Positions 1-10,935 of a stretch of DNA of 64,000 nucleotides are shown here, in pieces. The DNA is taken from the NCBI GenBank assembly GCA_948567375.1, contig OX419756.1, positions 8,065,001 to 8,129,000 of the forward strand, read 5' to 3'. The translations under genes and the position numbers were made by a program. A model generated the notes under the pieces. It was not told the origin of the DNA. It ran no database searches and saw only the letters and a list, made by a program, of their open reading frames with translations. This DNA is from Lunularia cruciata (lineage: Eukaryota > Streptophyta > Marchantiopsida > Lunulariales > Lunulariaceae). Within the stretch, counting starts at the first letter, position 1. The number at the start of each line of letters is the position of its first letter.

Positions 1-960
1 CTCGAAATCAGTACTCAATTCACCATGTGAAGGTGAGTGGATGCACTTATGGACCTTCGGTAGAATAAAACACACCATGGGGTGAATATACTACTTTATA
101 CACCATATTTATTTGTTCCAATCTACATAGCAATGGATCTTCCTTCTCCCCCAATGAATCTCGTTTGATTTTCAAAAGAATCTCTACTGGTTTTGGTTTT
201 CAAAAGGGTTTAAATTTTACGTCCGTTGGCTCTAAACTTGTAGTTACGCTTGCTGTGTTGATTCGCAATTGATTGGATTGAGGGCCCCGGAGATTGGATC
301 AGAGAACATATAATTTGGGGTTCTCGGGTGGTTCTTTGGGTCTGAACTCCGAGGTTCTTTCCAATATCAACATAAACTATTTTTTATTTTTTGAATTTAT
401 CAGGAATTTCCAGACAATTCCCAATAAGATTGAAGTGAACTTAGGGTAAGTTCATAGAGTAACATGTGTAGACATATGTTGTCTCTCGTATTGCTAATAT
501 TAACAGTAACTCTAGTTATAACCACTCAAAAATGGCAATACAAAATAAGAAAAATCTTCCCACTTGGATATACTTTATTTATAAGAAGTTCTATGGATCA
601 ATTTAACTTAATCATATACTCTATTTATAAGAAGTTCTATGGGTCAATTTAATTTAATCATATCATAGTCAAGGTACTCGTACTACATATCTTGATATTT
701 ACTATGAAATTCTTCTTGAAAGTAAACTAGAATCTCTGTGATACTAGCTTGCTGTGATAATTTCTTCAAATCTTCTCAATACCATCTTGGAATAATCATA
801 CAAAGAAGTTGTTATATATCATTTTACCCAAACCGAGTACAAATAAATTGGATTGTTAATGTGATTCTCAATATCAATGTCACATCGACGCAACTTCAAC
901 CTTTATGATTTCGGTATTCTTAAGGCTTTTTGTCAACTCAAAGTGCGTTTAAATCCATAT
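1..960. repeat. Contiguous copy of a ~1-kb dispersed repeat; no gene seen
   Basis: No convincing coding frame is present. The segment recurs in decayed form elsewhere in the window in the same orientation: roughly 1-360 resembles 34205-34590, and roughly 425-930 resembles 37309-37760. The copy here is contiguous and keeps more CpG sites, so it is closer to the ancestral form. The family is not recognised; I see no RT, transposase or clear LTR boundary. The low-complexity T-rich stretch at 381-400 lies near the point where the second copy is broken. Confidence 0.6.
571..662. repeat. 46-bp tandem duplication
   Basis: Two adjacent units share the text TATAAGAAGTTCTATGG and the following ATCAATTTAA-type stretch. 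The first begins near 571 and the second near 617, a period of 46 bp, with a few substitutions between them. The related sequence at 37.4 kb has only one unit, so the duplication arose after the copies separated. Confidence 0.7.
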
Positions 961-1240
961 TTGCTGGAAATGTCATAAAAGGCGATTGCGTAGGAAGAAT
1001 GAACGATGGGAAGACCCATCAAGCCTTACAAGGGAGAGACAAAAAAGATAACATGGGGCTAGCCCCAATAGAGTCTGGAAATGTATAGCAAGACTTCCTC
1101 TAACATGCAACATCATTGATGACAACGTTGTTACATCAACTATCCTTGTCAGTAGGAAAGGAAATCTGAGGATGTCGGACAGAACGCCAATTTCAATATA
1201 GTATCGTTCACCTACCAAAACCCAGATACCATCTCAATAA
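961..1240 (-). mobile_element. Transposon-end fragment, LINE-tail-like family
   Basis: The stretch near 1010-1075 (CATCAAGCCTTACAAGGGAG followed by GAGACAAAA and GGGGCTAG) has diverged relatives at about 23510-23570 and, reverse-complemented, at about 55520-55590. The 23.5-kb relative lies just past the 3' end of a LINE reverse-transcriptase relic on the minus strand, so this may be a truncated LINE 3' end. That link is inference. An 81-codon open frame on the minus strand here has no recognisable motif and is not called. Confidence 0.35.
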
Positions 1241-1904
1241 CTCTCCCACGTGCTGAGCATTGACCGTGAGAAGGTCTGGTCTTTGCTAATATACACGACT
1301 TATGAAATTGCAAGATGTGTCCATCGTCAAGCAACCCCGAGAATTCAATGTAAGTTTCCTGGTGTACGAACAAATCAATTGGTTTCAACTTTTTGGAGCA
1401 ATTAGTGGCTTTTGTTGGCCACTGGTTGACTCAGATTCTCTAAGTTTTGTCTGATGCACATGTACGGCTTCTGTTGAGAACTTCACTCGAATCGTGGGCA
1501 AGTTGCGGTAGTCTTTGGTAAGTGTCATTTACATTGTTGGCCCAGGCGATGCATCTACACGTTCCTTCTGGACTATTATGCTGTTGTCCAGATAAGGCCT
1601 TCTAGATCTCCACGTGCTATCATGGTTCCTTCCAGGTTTCCTTCTCGCTCATTGGACGGAGGACTTTGTGGTTGCGGGAATTGACTTGGGGCTTAGCCCT
1701 ATTTAACCTTTTTCGTGAAGGCGATGGATGGAACCTTTCAAGCCATCCATCTTGTTTTCTATGCGGTCGCCTTTTTTCGATTTGATCGGTTTTACGTACT
1801 AGTCGGGGTACAGGAGTACTATCTTTACCGGAGAGGAGGTAGGTAGTGTACAATTGGATATATACCAAGGAATCGAAGTACGAGATCCATAAATCCTTAC
1901 AGAA
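1241..1904. other. Spacer without a supported gene
   Basis: I see no coding exon, RNA gene or repeat unit that can be defended. A short piece near 1688-1790 is weakly similar to 55526-55610, in the orientation opposite to the 961-1240 fragment, so it may be another piece of the same transposon family. Confidence 0.5.
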
Positions 1905-2096
1905 TTTGCAAATTCTCGCGAGTCAATCTCTAACGCCCATTGATAACATTGGAACATTTGTTTGTAGACTAAAGAGCACATCAATAGGATAACACTCACA
2001 TTTGCAAATTCTCCCGAATCAATCTCTCACGCCCATTGGTAACCTTGGAACATTTGTTTGTAGACTAAGGAGCACATAGGACAACAATCACACTGT
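1905..2096. repeat. 96-bp tandem duplication
   Basis: TTTGCAAATTCTC starts at 1905 and again at 2001. The following text (TCAATCTC, then ACGCCCATTG, GGAACATTTGTTTGTAGACT and AGCACAT) is repeated with a handful of substitutions. The period is 96 bp. No coding function is implied. Confidence 0.8.
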
Positions 2097-2940
2097 ATGA
2101 AATATTTTAGGATATTTTAATTGATTGTAAAGTTATATATATATATATATATATATAACCAATATTTTTTAATCCTTTTTAATTTTATAGATAATATGAT
2201 TTATATAATTTAAATATTTTAATTGATAAAATACCAAACAATACTAAACGATATTTTTATCATAAATTTTAATTATTTAATTTCATTTTATCTACTTTGT
2301 CTCACTCTTGTCCGTGCTTGATGAGATCTTCATCCTCGAGGTTGCCCTTCTCATTAAAAGGCACATATTTGTATATAGTTGCTCGTCGTGTTTTCAAGCG
2401 TTATATTTCATCTAGTGCCGCGGTAGGTAGGCGGGGTAGGCGGGGTTACCGTTTAGCTAGGATGTCAATATGAATCCATCTTTTTTTCTATATTTTGATA
2501 CGTGATTAATTAGTACAAGTTTTTATATTAATTGAGTAAATATAATTTTTATATTTCAAATTTATTATTCGTTATTTTCCAACTTTTTTATTAGTTATAT
2601 AAATTAATATATCATATATATGTATTTAGAATATATCATATATTTTAACTAAATAAAATTTAGATTAATCTATCTACCGCGTGGTGACATTACAGAGTGT
2701 CAATGGAAGCTCCTAGGTCAAACCAACGTGTCCTAGTGTGAACTGTCACGTGTATCATATTAAAATTAAAATCAGAAAATTTTCTTGTAAGATTATTTGT
2801 GTAACTCAGGTCTTGGGCTGCAGCAGAGTGAGGTCGCAATGCAATTTCGGAATATCTGGCCTTGAGATGATGGACTACAATATTTAGGTTATCATATGTA
2901 ATTTTATTATTAAAAAAACAAAGAATATATTTTAGATAAA
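2097..2940. other. AT-rich spacer with a TA microsatellite
   Basis: The stretch is very AT-rich and includes a TA dinucleotide run at about 2134-2156. A short GC-rich island occurs near 2415-2450 (GTAGGCGGGGTAGGCGGGG). I see no gene. It lies upstream of the candidate gene starting at 3110, but I cannot point to a convincing TATA box or initiator. Confidence 0.5.
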
Positions 2941-3109
2941 CAATACTATGTGTTTAAAAAAAACTCAAAAAGATAGATGTGTCCGTATCCTTCCTTCCCT
3001 GGGGGTTTACAGGGCAATAGCTGTTTTAGCAAAACCACCGACGCAATGCAGCACTGGTGGTTTCGAGAGCAGAGCTGCTGAGGAGAGCGGAGAAGAAGTC
3101 TTGTTGGAG

Positions 3110-6100
3110 ATGGAGAAATCACGGGGAGGAAGACGACTGGGATTTACTCTGACTCTGATGTTTGCTGCGTGGATTATCATATATTGCGTTGCTGACACCG
3201 GATCACGCGAGGATGCATTTGTAGATTATTCCGGGATGTTGTTCAAAGGAGTGCAATCAAAAGTTTCACAGGTGAGAATAGACAGCTCTATTTCCAGTTC
3301 TTTGCGTCATGGATTGATTAATTGATTGATTCGATGCTTTCATTTCCGAAAATCTGCAAAGGATTTCCTCTAAGGTTTCGCTCAAATTCGAGAGGTCATG
3401 TTTAAAATTTTAGATTCGGGTTCCCAGACGATGGTACTTACTTCCAATTTTGCACACATTCGGTTGCGGTTATTTTCTCCGGACGTTTCCTTCCTAGGGG
3501 ACTGGCTGAACCACAACTGTTCGAAATGAAATGACAATTCTGTGTACGCATATTAGAAAAACGCGAACCTGGCCAGGAGTTGAAGAGTCCAGAATGAGAC
3601 TCAAAGTTGGCATTAAATGAGTTTATACCAAATATACTTTTACCAAATGTAGGAGCAGTTTTATCCCTTGGTTTCCAGTGTTGGAAACCAAGGGATCCCA
3701 CTGAAAGAGGGCATGAATTCTAACAGTGCTGAAATCAGAATGCAATCCATGAAGTCGTTTGATCGGCCTTCTTTCTAGGTGTACGCAGATGCTCGCCAGT
3801 CACAAAAGGAATATTTGGTCTTCTCTACGAAATTCAGAGTATAAAGACCTGTTTTCCTGCTGCGCTCTCTTTCTGGTTTCTTTAGATGAAGAAGGCGTAT
3901 GATTTATAGGCTGTAAACTAGCTTTCGGTGTTTCCATTCAATGATCATGACTCAATATAATTGTCGAATACGGGCCCTCGTTACGACGTACTCCTTACTC
4001 GTCTCTGTTTTCTATGATGTTCATGACCTGTCTCGCAACAAAGTTCCATTATCATCTACTTTGCGCAGGATATTACAGTGAAACTTGCCGGAGATATCGC
4101 TTCCAAATCTGTCAACTACATGAAGGAGTCTATTTTCCTATCCTACCAGTATATCTTGGACTGCATTTAAAACCTGCTTGCAGAAAATTTGAAATCATAA
4201 TCTTACCGACTATCCTTGTCGGGAACAATATACCGAGCATGACTAGTGAATTTAAGAAAAGCTTCTTACTGTATCTTTTCAATCAAAGAGACTGCAAAAC
4301 AACTAAAAAACGCGGGCATATGATTGAAGAGAACTGAGTAGAGACGAGCTGAGGACGTTGTTGTGTGCTGCTCGATGCAGGAGTTGATGTGCTGATGTAC
4401 TTGAGCGGAGCCTAGTGAGTCAAGAAGCTCATGGATGGATGCTCATTCTATCGTGCGGAGCCTGCTGGCCCCACTATTGACGAGGGCCGTGACAGCATCC
4501 GGCCGGGGTCGTGTAACATCCTAATACCCAGTGCTTTTTCTCCGTCATGAGTTGTTGAGTGAAATTGCCAGGAACTGTCATCCGTGTCATAATGCACATT
4601 GTAAGTTTTTCAGGTTGAGGTGCTCAACTTCTCTAGTTGTTGAACTTCTCCTTTAGCAACAGGTGGTCAATTCTGAATTGGGTGTTTCATATCCAGGGCA
4701 CCAGTGAGTTCTTCTTCAATCCAGAAGCGCATTCTGAGTGGGACGGAAGCTCGCTATGTGGGGAAAGGTAAGATCGTACAACCTCAAGTATGGATGACCC
4801 GTAGTTTTAGTTTCGTGTTATCTAAGACTTTTAGTTGTGAAACTTGAATCAGCTGTGGACTCCATAGCTGAGTTTTCTCTCGAGTGATCAGAGTTGACAC
4901 GATCAACCTTAGAAGAAAACACACATTGATCTGGGTGACGTTATACTTACCGAGTTGGATCAGGTGGTGGGCTTCAAGAGCTGGAATGTGCTGCGGAGAA
5001 TTGTAGCTCTTCCTTCAAGACAGGAGACCCATTCTAGTGGCACTGTTCTGCGAATGCTTCTTAACCAAATAACTTATGAGGTCAGATTAAAGACTTCAGT
5101 GCCTTCCTGAATTATGCAGCAACCATGACAAAAGACCATTACAGTAGATTTTAAGCAACATAGACCTGCCCATTATTGACAAGAACTAACTATTCTGCAG
5201 AAGTCTGTCTTCCTACGATCCTAGTAAGAAAAAGATCCACACTTAAAGCTCTAGTTTGCAAGATCGTCCGTGGAGAATAAAATCTGAACAAACTCAGGAA
5301 TCGGACACCTTGCTTAGTCACAGGAAATCATGTCTAGATGTAACTATCCTGCAGAATCTAGCTTTCCCGTCTTCTTATGCTCTTAGTAAGAAAAGGATCC
5401 ACACACTTAAAGCTCTAATCGGGGAAATCGTCAGTGGAGAATAGAATCTGAACGAACTTAGGACTCGCATACCTTGTCTTTTACACAGGAAATCAAGTTT
5501 CCACTGAGCATATGTATTATGTCGGACGATTTCCTGTTCATTTGTACATACTCTTCAAACTTGTTGAAAGGAAGGTACAGCAGGATTATCATGTCTTCTC
5601 TCGTTTAGATTAAATGTGTTCTTGAGATACAAAGAGGAAAGGTGTTTGTGACCCTTGTTAAAAACAAGATGCTTGATGTTTGAAAAGTACTACTCATTGC
5701 CAAAATGTTTTCTTTTGAAAAAGAAACATGAAATCGATGGTTACTTTGTTTTATATGTCATGGCAGACACTAAAATCAAATTTGTTGATGAATGTTGAGT
5801 TGAGACTCAAAAAAGATGGCACCATTCACCTCCTTAGCACAGACGTATGCTTTTTCGCGCCGTTATGCTCTTTTATGATTTTTCGCGCCGTTAGATAATC
5901 CGCTGCTTCGAAAGTCGGCATAATTTCGGCCGGTTAGGAAATGAGAAGTGCCGAGCTCTGCAATTGCAGTTGGCTGCTGGCTTGTAAAAGTTGTCTTCTT
6001 GTAACTCATGCGCATGTTTAGTTTCCTACGTCGGCCATAACACACACCGTTCTTAACAAGTTCTTAACACCAAAGTCTTAATAAGACGATCAAATCTAAT

Positions 6101-7539
6101 CATAGGTTGTTACATGGTGTCGAGAACTTTCCTCCTCACAACGAGGATTTTCCCCGATGGCAAAGTTCGTCGGAACCGTCCTCACTATGGCACCCACCAT
6201 GCCAAAACCTTGGATTAAACCTTCGATTTTGAACTTAAACTGGTTTACGGCAGGTTTGTGTAGTGTACAACAGTACAGATCAAGTCGCAGTTCTTAAAGA
6301 GCATGGAGCATACAATCTTAAAAATCATTTCATTCGCCACTGCTTGAGATGGATCTGATAAAAGTTCTAGTTAGTGTTGATTTCGATCTCCTCCCGGGCT
6401 GTGTTGATTTTTGATAATGTTGTCCCTTACAAGTTCACAAGTGTATGAAGAGACATCCATGAAATTTCAGGAGTCTTTTGTCGATTGCTACACATTTTTT
6501 TATTTCTTTTAAAATTAGAGAAATTTAAATAAACATACCAATCTTTTAAAAGGCAATACAGGAATAATTACATTAATAACTGGGTTTTGTGGCATGTCTG
6601 TCTGTCTGTTTTGTCGTGTCTGTCTACAAAGTTCCCGGGATGCCTTCGGGCGGAGGAAAGTATAGTGGGCGACATCTCTTGAATTGGATGTTTGGTGACC
6701 CGTGATACTTGAAATCAATCCAACTACAAGGCACGATACATAAGTGTAGTCTTGTCCACAAACAGGACACAACCTTGTAATATATATACAAAACCAAGCC
6801 AACGAATATTTATATAATTATTATTATATTTTTTAAGGAGATTGTGTATTTATTTTACATTTCTCTATGATTATTCACTTCCCGTTCCTACTGTAATGTG
6901 TCTCCTTAATTTTATGTGTAAAATATGGTCAATTCCTCATTTGTAATCCTGTACTGGGATCAACTGCTGTTCAGTAACGTAAAAATGTGTTGAAAGTAGA
7001 GACAAACAAATTTTCAACTTCATAAGAATTTTAGGCAAAGTATGCAACGTTAAATTCAAGTTGTTCGAGATCAACTAAGTCTCAACGTTAAACTCAAGTT
7101 GTTCCGGGTCTTGGCTTCTAATATTCATATGGTGTTAGTTGCAACTCATATATGTTTTTCTGGTTTAGTTTCCAATACTTAGGCCAAAGCACCGTTCAAG
7201 AAATCTTGAACGGTGCTTTGGCCTAAGTATCCGCAACAAGTTGATGAATTCCAACTCTATTCATAGTCTGATTGTTACATGCGTAAGGTGCGCACCACAG
7301 ACACAATTAACGTTACCTTGCTGCCAACACATTCAGCATACTATCAAATCCCGATAGGCGTACCTGCGCAGCCATCAGATTTCAAAATGGCATGCTTTAC
7401 AGACGATACTGAAGGTAACAGTCGCCCTATTATGCCAAAATTATGCTATTCCGAGGAGACTCTACTGCAGGTCACCATGCATAACCTCGTAGGGTACCCA
7501 GCATTTCCACTTTTAGTTAATATGTACGTCAGGTTATGA
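3110..7539 (+). CDS. Candidate six-exon gene, unrecognised single-span membrane or secreted protein (~283 aa)
   Basis: Proposed exons: 3110-3271, 4069-4148, 4697-4787, 4913-5080, 5767-5844 and 7267-7539 (stop included). All junctions keep one frame. Donors and acceptors are GT/AG: CAG|GTGAGA after exon 1, TGCGCAG before exon 2, TATCCAG before exon 3, TTCATAG before exon 6. The ATG at 3110 begins a basic N terminus (EKSRGGRR) followed by a hydrophobic stretch at residues ~11-27 (ending AAWIIIYCV), so a signal anchor or signal peptide is likely. The rest looks like an extracytoplasmic domain with strand-like segments and four cysteines in the last 90 residues. I recognise no family. An alternative uses the stronger donor AAG|GTAAGA at 4768 joined to an acceptor before 5007, also in frame. 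The last intron is long and contains a hairpin and a possible LTR scrap, so exon 6 is the least certain. Exons 1-3 carry most of the confidence. Confidence 0.45.
3663..3696. repeat. Perfect 15-bp inverted repeat, 4-nt loop
   Basis: The left arm 3663-3677 (ATCCCTTGGTTTCCA) is exactly complementary to the right arm 3682-3696, with loop GTGT. It lies in the first intron of the candidate gene at 3110. It belongs to a set of close fold-back repeats in this window. Confidence 0.85.
5187..5500. repeat. Tandem duplication of ~160 bp inside an intron
   Basis: The text AGTAAGAAAA.GATCCACAC, ACTTAAAGCTCTA, ATCGTC.GTGGAGAATA and CACAGGAAATCA occurs twice, with the marker AGTAAG at 5223 and again at 5385 (period 162 bp). 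The similarity reaches back to about 5187 and 5340 (TAACTAT.CTGCAGAA). Copies differ by scattered substitutions. The pair lies in the proposed intron between exons 4 and 5 of the candidate gene. Confidence 0.8.
5845..7174. other. Proposed long intron; possible LTR-retrotransposon scrap near 6060-6290
   Basis: Nothing here is clearly coding. Near 6107-6128 the text GTTGTTACATGGTGTCGAG resembles the junction of an LTR end with a tRNA-Met type primer-binding site (usual TGGTATCAGAGC), followed by a short ATG-initiated frame at 6158. Similarity is weak and no matching LTR start was found, so this is only a suspicion. A TGTC-rich stretch occurs near 6598-6627. Confidence 0.25.
7175..7230. repeat. 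Perfect 27-bp inverted repeat with 2-nt spacer
   Basis: Left arm 7175-7201 and right arm 7204-7230 are exact reverse complements separated only by AA. The arm begins ATACTTAGGCCAAAGCACCG. Homology stops abruptly on both sides. The arms are long and the loop very short, unlike most plant microRNA precursors; an origin by fold-back DNA synthesis is more likely. Confidence 0.9.
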
Positions 7540-7849
7540 ATTATACAGCATTGCAATGATCGATCTTCGTCTATAGGGTTTAAGAACCATAAACATATCA
7601 ATGATTTTCACTAGTGAGTCTCTTGAGCGCTGCATCTCATAAAACGCTTCTTAGTGTTGGAGCTTATTAATCAACTCAAATTTTCTTTCAAGGCTATTTT
7701 GATTTCTATATTATTCTCTATCGATCAAGAGGAACTACGATTGATAACGTTGTAGTGTAGGGGAATGATTATGAAAGTTTACGATCCATTATGGAAAGAC
7801 TTTCAACTTCAACTATCAATTTCAACTATACATATGTTACAAAGAAATA
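7540..7849. other. Spacer between candidate gene and HNL pseudogene
   Basis: No gene or repeat is recognised. If the candidate plus-strand gene is real, this holds its 3' untranslated region. I see no clear polyadenylation signal. Confidence 0.4.
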
Positions 7850-7980
7850 ATCGTAGGACAGTTGGAGAGAGCTACAACTTTCTAAGTTGAAGGTCACAAG
7901 TTCAAATCCTGTGGAATGTGTGAAGTGCACAATGACTAGTATATACCAACGGGTAATCCTTCTACAAAAAATTTGGTAAT
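7850..7980 (+). mobile_element. Possible tRNA-derived SINE or tRNA pseudogene
   Basis: The stretch TAGGACAGTTGG (7854-7865) resembles a degenerate box A (consensus TRGCNNAGTNGG), and AAGTTCAAATCCTG (7899-7912) resembles box B (GGTTCGANTCC). Their spacing suits a tRNA. Between them CAAC-TTTCTAA-GTTG can form an anticodon-like stem-loop. The acceptor stem does not pair, so it is not a functional tRNA. A pol III-derived SINE head is the best explanation. No A-rich tail or target duplication was established. Confidence 0.35.
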
Positions 7981-7984
7981 ATGC

Positions 7985-8953
7985 TGGAGAGGGCCTGCAA
8001 GCCAAGAAGTAGTCCGAAGGATTCCGCCACTGATTGCAGTTTCTGGCAGTGAGATAAGTCTAGCTTTTCCAAGGTGACGCTAAGCTTCCAAAACTGCTAG
8101 GAAGGGCCTGCGACCCTGAACACCTTGGCATCTGCGATTCCTTCAGGCCAAGAAGCCAAGAAGTAGTCTGAAGGATTCCGCCACTGATTGCAGTTTCTGG
8201 CAGTGATATAAGTCTAGCTTTTCCAAGTTGACGCTAAGCTTCCAAAACTGCTAGGGAGGGCCTGCGACCCTGAACACCTTGGTATCTGCAATTCCTTCAG
8301 GCCAAGAAGCCAAGAAGTAGTCTGAAGGATTCCGCCACTGATTGCAGTTTCTGGCAGTGAGATAAGTCTAGCTTTTCCAAGTTGACGCTAAGCTCCCAAA
8401 ACTGCTAGGAAGGGCCTGCGACCCTGAACACCTTGGCATCTCCAATTCCTTCAGGCCAAGAAGTCCTCCGAATGATTCTGGCCATGGCTAAGGTTCCAAG
8501 TTTGCTAACTTTCCAAAATTGGTGGGAAGGGCCTGCGACCCTGAACACACTCGCATCTGCAATTCCTTCAACCCAAGAAGTCCCCCAAATTATTCCAGCC
8601 ATGACTGTAATTCCAAGTTGGCTAACTTTCCAAAACTGCTGGGAAGGGCCTGCAACTCTGAACACTATTGCATCCGCAATTCCTTCAGGCCACAAAGTCC
8701 CCCCAATGATTCCCGCAATGACTGCAGTTCGAAGTTGGGTAACTCTCCAATGCCTACAGTTCCAAGTTGGCTAACTGCTGGGAAGGGCCTGGAACTCATA
8801 ACACTCTTCCATCTGCAATTCCTGCAGGCCAAGAAGTCCCCCAAATGATACCGGCAATGACTGCAGTTTCGTACAGAGAATCTCTAGCGGTTCCAAGTGG
8901 GTTAACTTTCCAAAACTGCTAGGAAAAGCCTGCAACTCTGAACACCCTTCCAT
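7985..8953 (-). pseudogene. Decayed 3' LRR units of the HNL pseudogene, with a 154-bp triplication
   Basis: Units continue the array of the LRR exon but in mixed frames. A readable stretch at 8953-8771 carries recognisable LRRs (LQALPSS type, GGLLGLQEL), then stops. From 8001 to about 8460 three nearly identical units start with GCCAAGAAGTAG at 8001, 8155 and 8309, a period of 154 bp. This is the 144-bp array unit plus 10 bp (GCCAAGAA repeated), so it shifts frame at each repeat. The amplification therefore looks younger than loss of coding function. No stop or terminator can be assigned. Confidence 0.75.
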
Positions 8954-10531
8954 CTAAATAAGTCTAGCCGTTCCAAGTGGGCTAAACTTTTCAAAACTGC
9001 TGGGAAGGGCATGCAACTCATAACACCCTTCCATCCGCAATTCCTGCAGGCCAAGAAGTCCCCCGCATGATTCTGGCAATGATTGCAGTTTCGTGCAGAA
9101 AGATAACTCTAGCCGTTCCAAGTGGGCTAACTTTCCAAACCTGCTGGGAAGAGCCTGCAACTCTGAACACCCTTGCATCCGCAATTCCTTCAGGCCAAGA
9201 AGTCCCCCAATTGATTCTGGCAATGACTGCAGTTTCTTGCAGAAAGTTAACTCTAGCAGTTCCAAGTGGGCTAACTTTCCAAAACTGATGGGAAGGGCCT
9301 GCAACTCTGAACACCCTCGCATCCACAATTCCTTCAGGCCAAGAAGTCCCCCAATTGATTCTGGCAATGACTGCAGTTTCTTGCAGAAAGTTAACTCTAG
9401 CAGTTCCAAGTGGGCTAACTTTCCAAAACTGCCGGGAAGGGCCTGCAACTCATAACACCCTTCCATCCGCAATTCCTGCAGGCCAAGAAGTCCCCCGCAT
9501 GATTCCGGCAATGACTGCAGTTTCATGCAGAAAGATAAGTCTAGCAGTTCCAAGTGGGCTAACTTTCCAAAACTGCTGGGAAGGGCCTGCAACTTTAAAC
9601 ACCATCGCATTTGCAATTCCTTCAGGCCAAGAAGTCCCCCCAATGACTCCGGCAATGACTGTAGGTTGGTGCACCGAGCTAAGTCTAATAGTTCCAAGTG
9701 GGCTAACTCTCCAAAACTGCTCGGAAGGGTCTGCAACTTCATTGCATCCGCAATTCCTTCAGGCCAAGAAGTCCCTCGCTTGATTCCGGCAATGACTGCA
9801 GGTCCGTGCACCAAGGTGGCTAACTCTCCGAAACTGTTAGGAAAGGCTTGCAACTTTGAACACCTTGGCATCCGCAATTCCTTCAGGCCAAGAAGTCCCC
9901 CAAATGATTCGGGCAAAGACTGCAGGTTGTTACACCCAGCTAAGTTTAGCCGTTCCAAGTGGGGTAAGTTCCCCCATGCATACGGAAGTGACTGGCTAGG
10001 CACATCGTAAAACCGCAGGTGAACAAGTTGCCTACAGGACTCCAGCAGTGAGTCAAAAGTAGCAAGAGACCAACTCACTCTCACGAAGCAGGGAAATTTT
10101 TTTTCATACGGGACGGTTGTTGAAGATTCCTCCTGTAGAGGAATTGTATTATTATCAGAATTTTGTAATCCCCGAGAACTTGTTCGCGCAGGATTTGATT
10201 GCCTCAATCTGGGCACATAGGAGGACGTTACGTGCAAAACAACCAACTCTTTCAAGGTCAAACGCAACAAAATGGTCTGGGCAGAAACCCAACTGAGCAT
10301 GGTGATTTTGGGTGGTGATTGAAGATGCTGCTCTGCACAACTTTTGCACGGCTCCTGGACACACTCATATCGGAATACCAAGTAGCGAAGTCCTTCAAGT
10401 CGTGACATAATGCTCGATGCTACTCGCATTTTACAAGGTCTTTCCTCGTCACAGCAATTTTTATCATACCCCATATATTCATTTTCCACTACAACTTGGT
10501 GGAAAATCACTTTCTCCAGCCCTTGAGCTCC
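8954..10531 (-). pseudogene. HNL pseudogene exon 6: leucine-rich repeats
   Basis: The exon opens after acceptor TTTTTGAAG at 10532, phase 0. After about 175 residues of linker it enters a regular array of 24-residue LRRs in pairs: one of type GKLAHLELLDL-C-LQSLPES and one of type GGLLGLKELRM-C-LQALP. Each pair is 48 residues, and the DNA repeats every 144 bp (the marker AGGCCAAGAAG falls at 9047, 9192, 9336, 9480 and 9624). Between about 9829 and 9738 the frame shifts for ~30 codons and is then restored, leaving a non-LRR insert. A one-base expansion near 8986 and a loss of about half a unit near 8954 end the open frame. LRRs of this kind serve in recognition and autoinhibition in NLRs. Open frames on the plus strand here are shadows of the repeats. 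Confidence 0.85.
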
Positions 10532-10935
10532 CTTCAAAAATGAAAAAGAAAAAGAAAATTATCATGAATGAAATGTAAAACTAAAACCATCATAGTTCAA
10601 GCGCATCCGTCCATCGTGCTGTGTATAAAGCAACTCCAGGTCTTCATGCCTAACTTTCAAGCACTCATACAAGACGGACCCTATTTTAGCACCGCCACTT
10701 CAAAGTTTCTCCTTGTTGGAGGAGAATGGATGTATGACTCCCAATATAACAACCAGTACAATGGCTACAAGTTCCCGATGATGTTCACCTGAACAACTGT
10801 GTTTCGGACTCCCTTCTAGTTTAGATTTACAAAAGAATTAGATTTAGGAACATAACTGGTCAATATATCTCATTTAGTTGGGAAAAATGAATTGCTGAAG
10901 GAAAAGGAAGAGTTTGTAAAGAAAACAGGAAATAC
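10532..10935 (-). other. Intron 5 of the HNL pseudogene
   Basis: Donor AAG|GTATTT at 10935-10934 and acceptor TTTTTGAAG ending at 10532 bound a 404-bp intron. No motif beyond splice sites is seen. It separates the NB-ARC/winged-helix exon from the LRR exon, an arrangement common in plant NLR genes. Confidence 0.65.

Noticed and set aside
973-1218. 81-codon minus-strand frame as a gene
   Set aside because: It overlaps a dispersed transposon-end fragment and has no recognisable domain.
2948-3325. A 125-codon frame starting at 2948 as the true start of the candidate gene
   Set aside because: The ATG at 3110 gives a clean signal-anchor N terminus; the upstream part is low in protein-like features, and the frame after 3271 runs into a splice donor.
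8001-10000. Regularly spaced repeats as a CRISPR array
   Set aside because: There are no unique spacers; the whole 144-bp unit is repeated and codes for LRRs, and the genome is eukaryotic.
8433-10010. Long plus-strand open frames across the LRR region
   Set aside because: They are antisense shadows of a 144-bp coding repeat; a multiple-of-three period keeps all frames open. They have no start context or splice structure.
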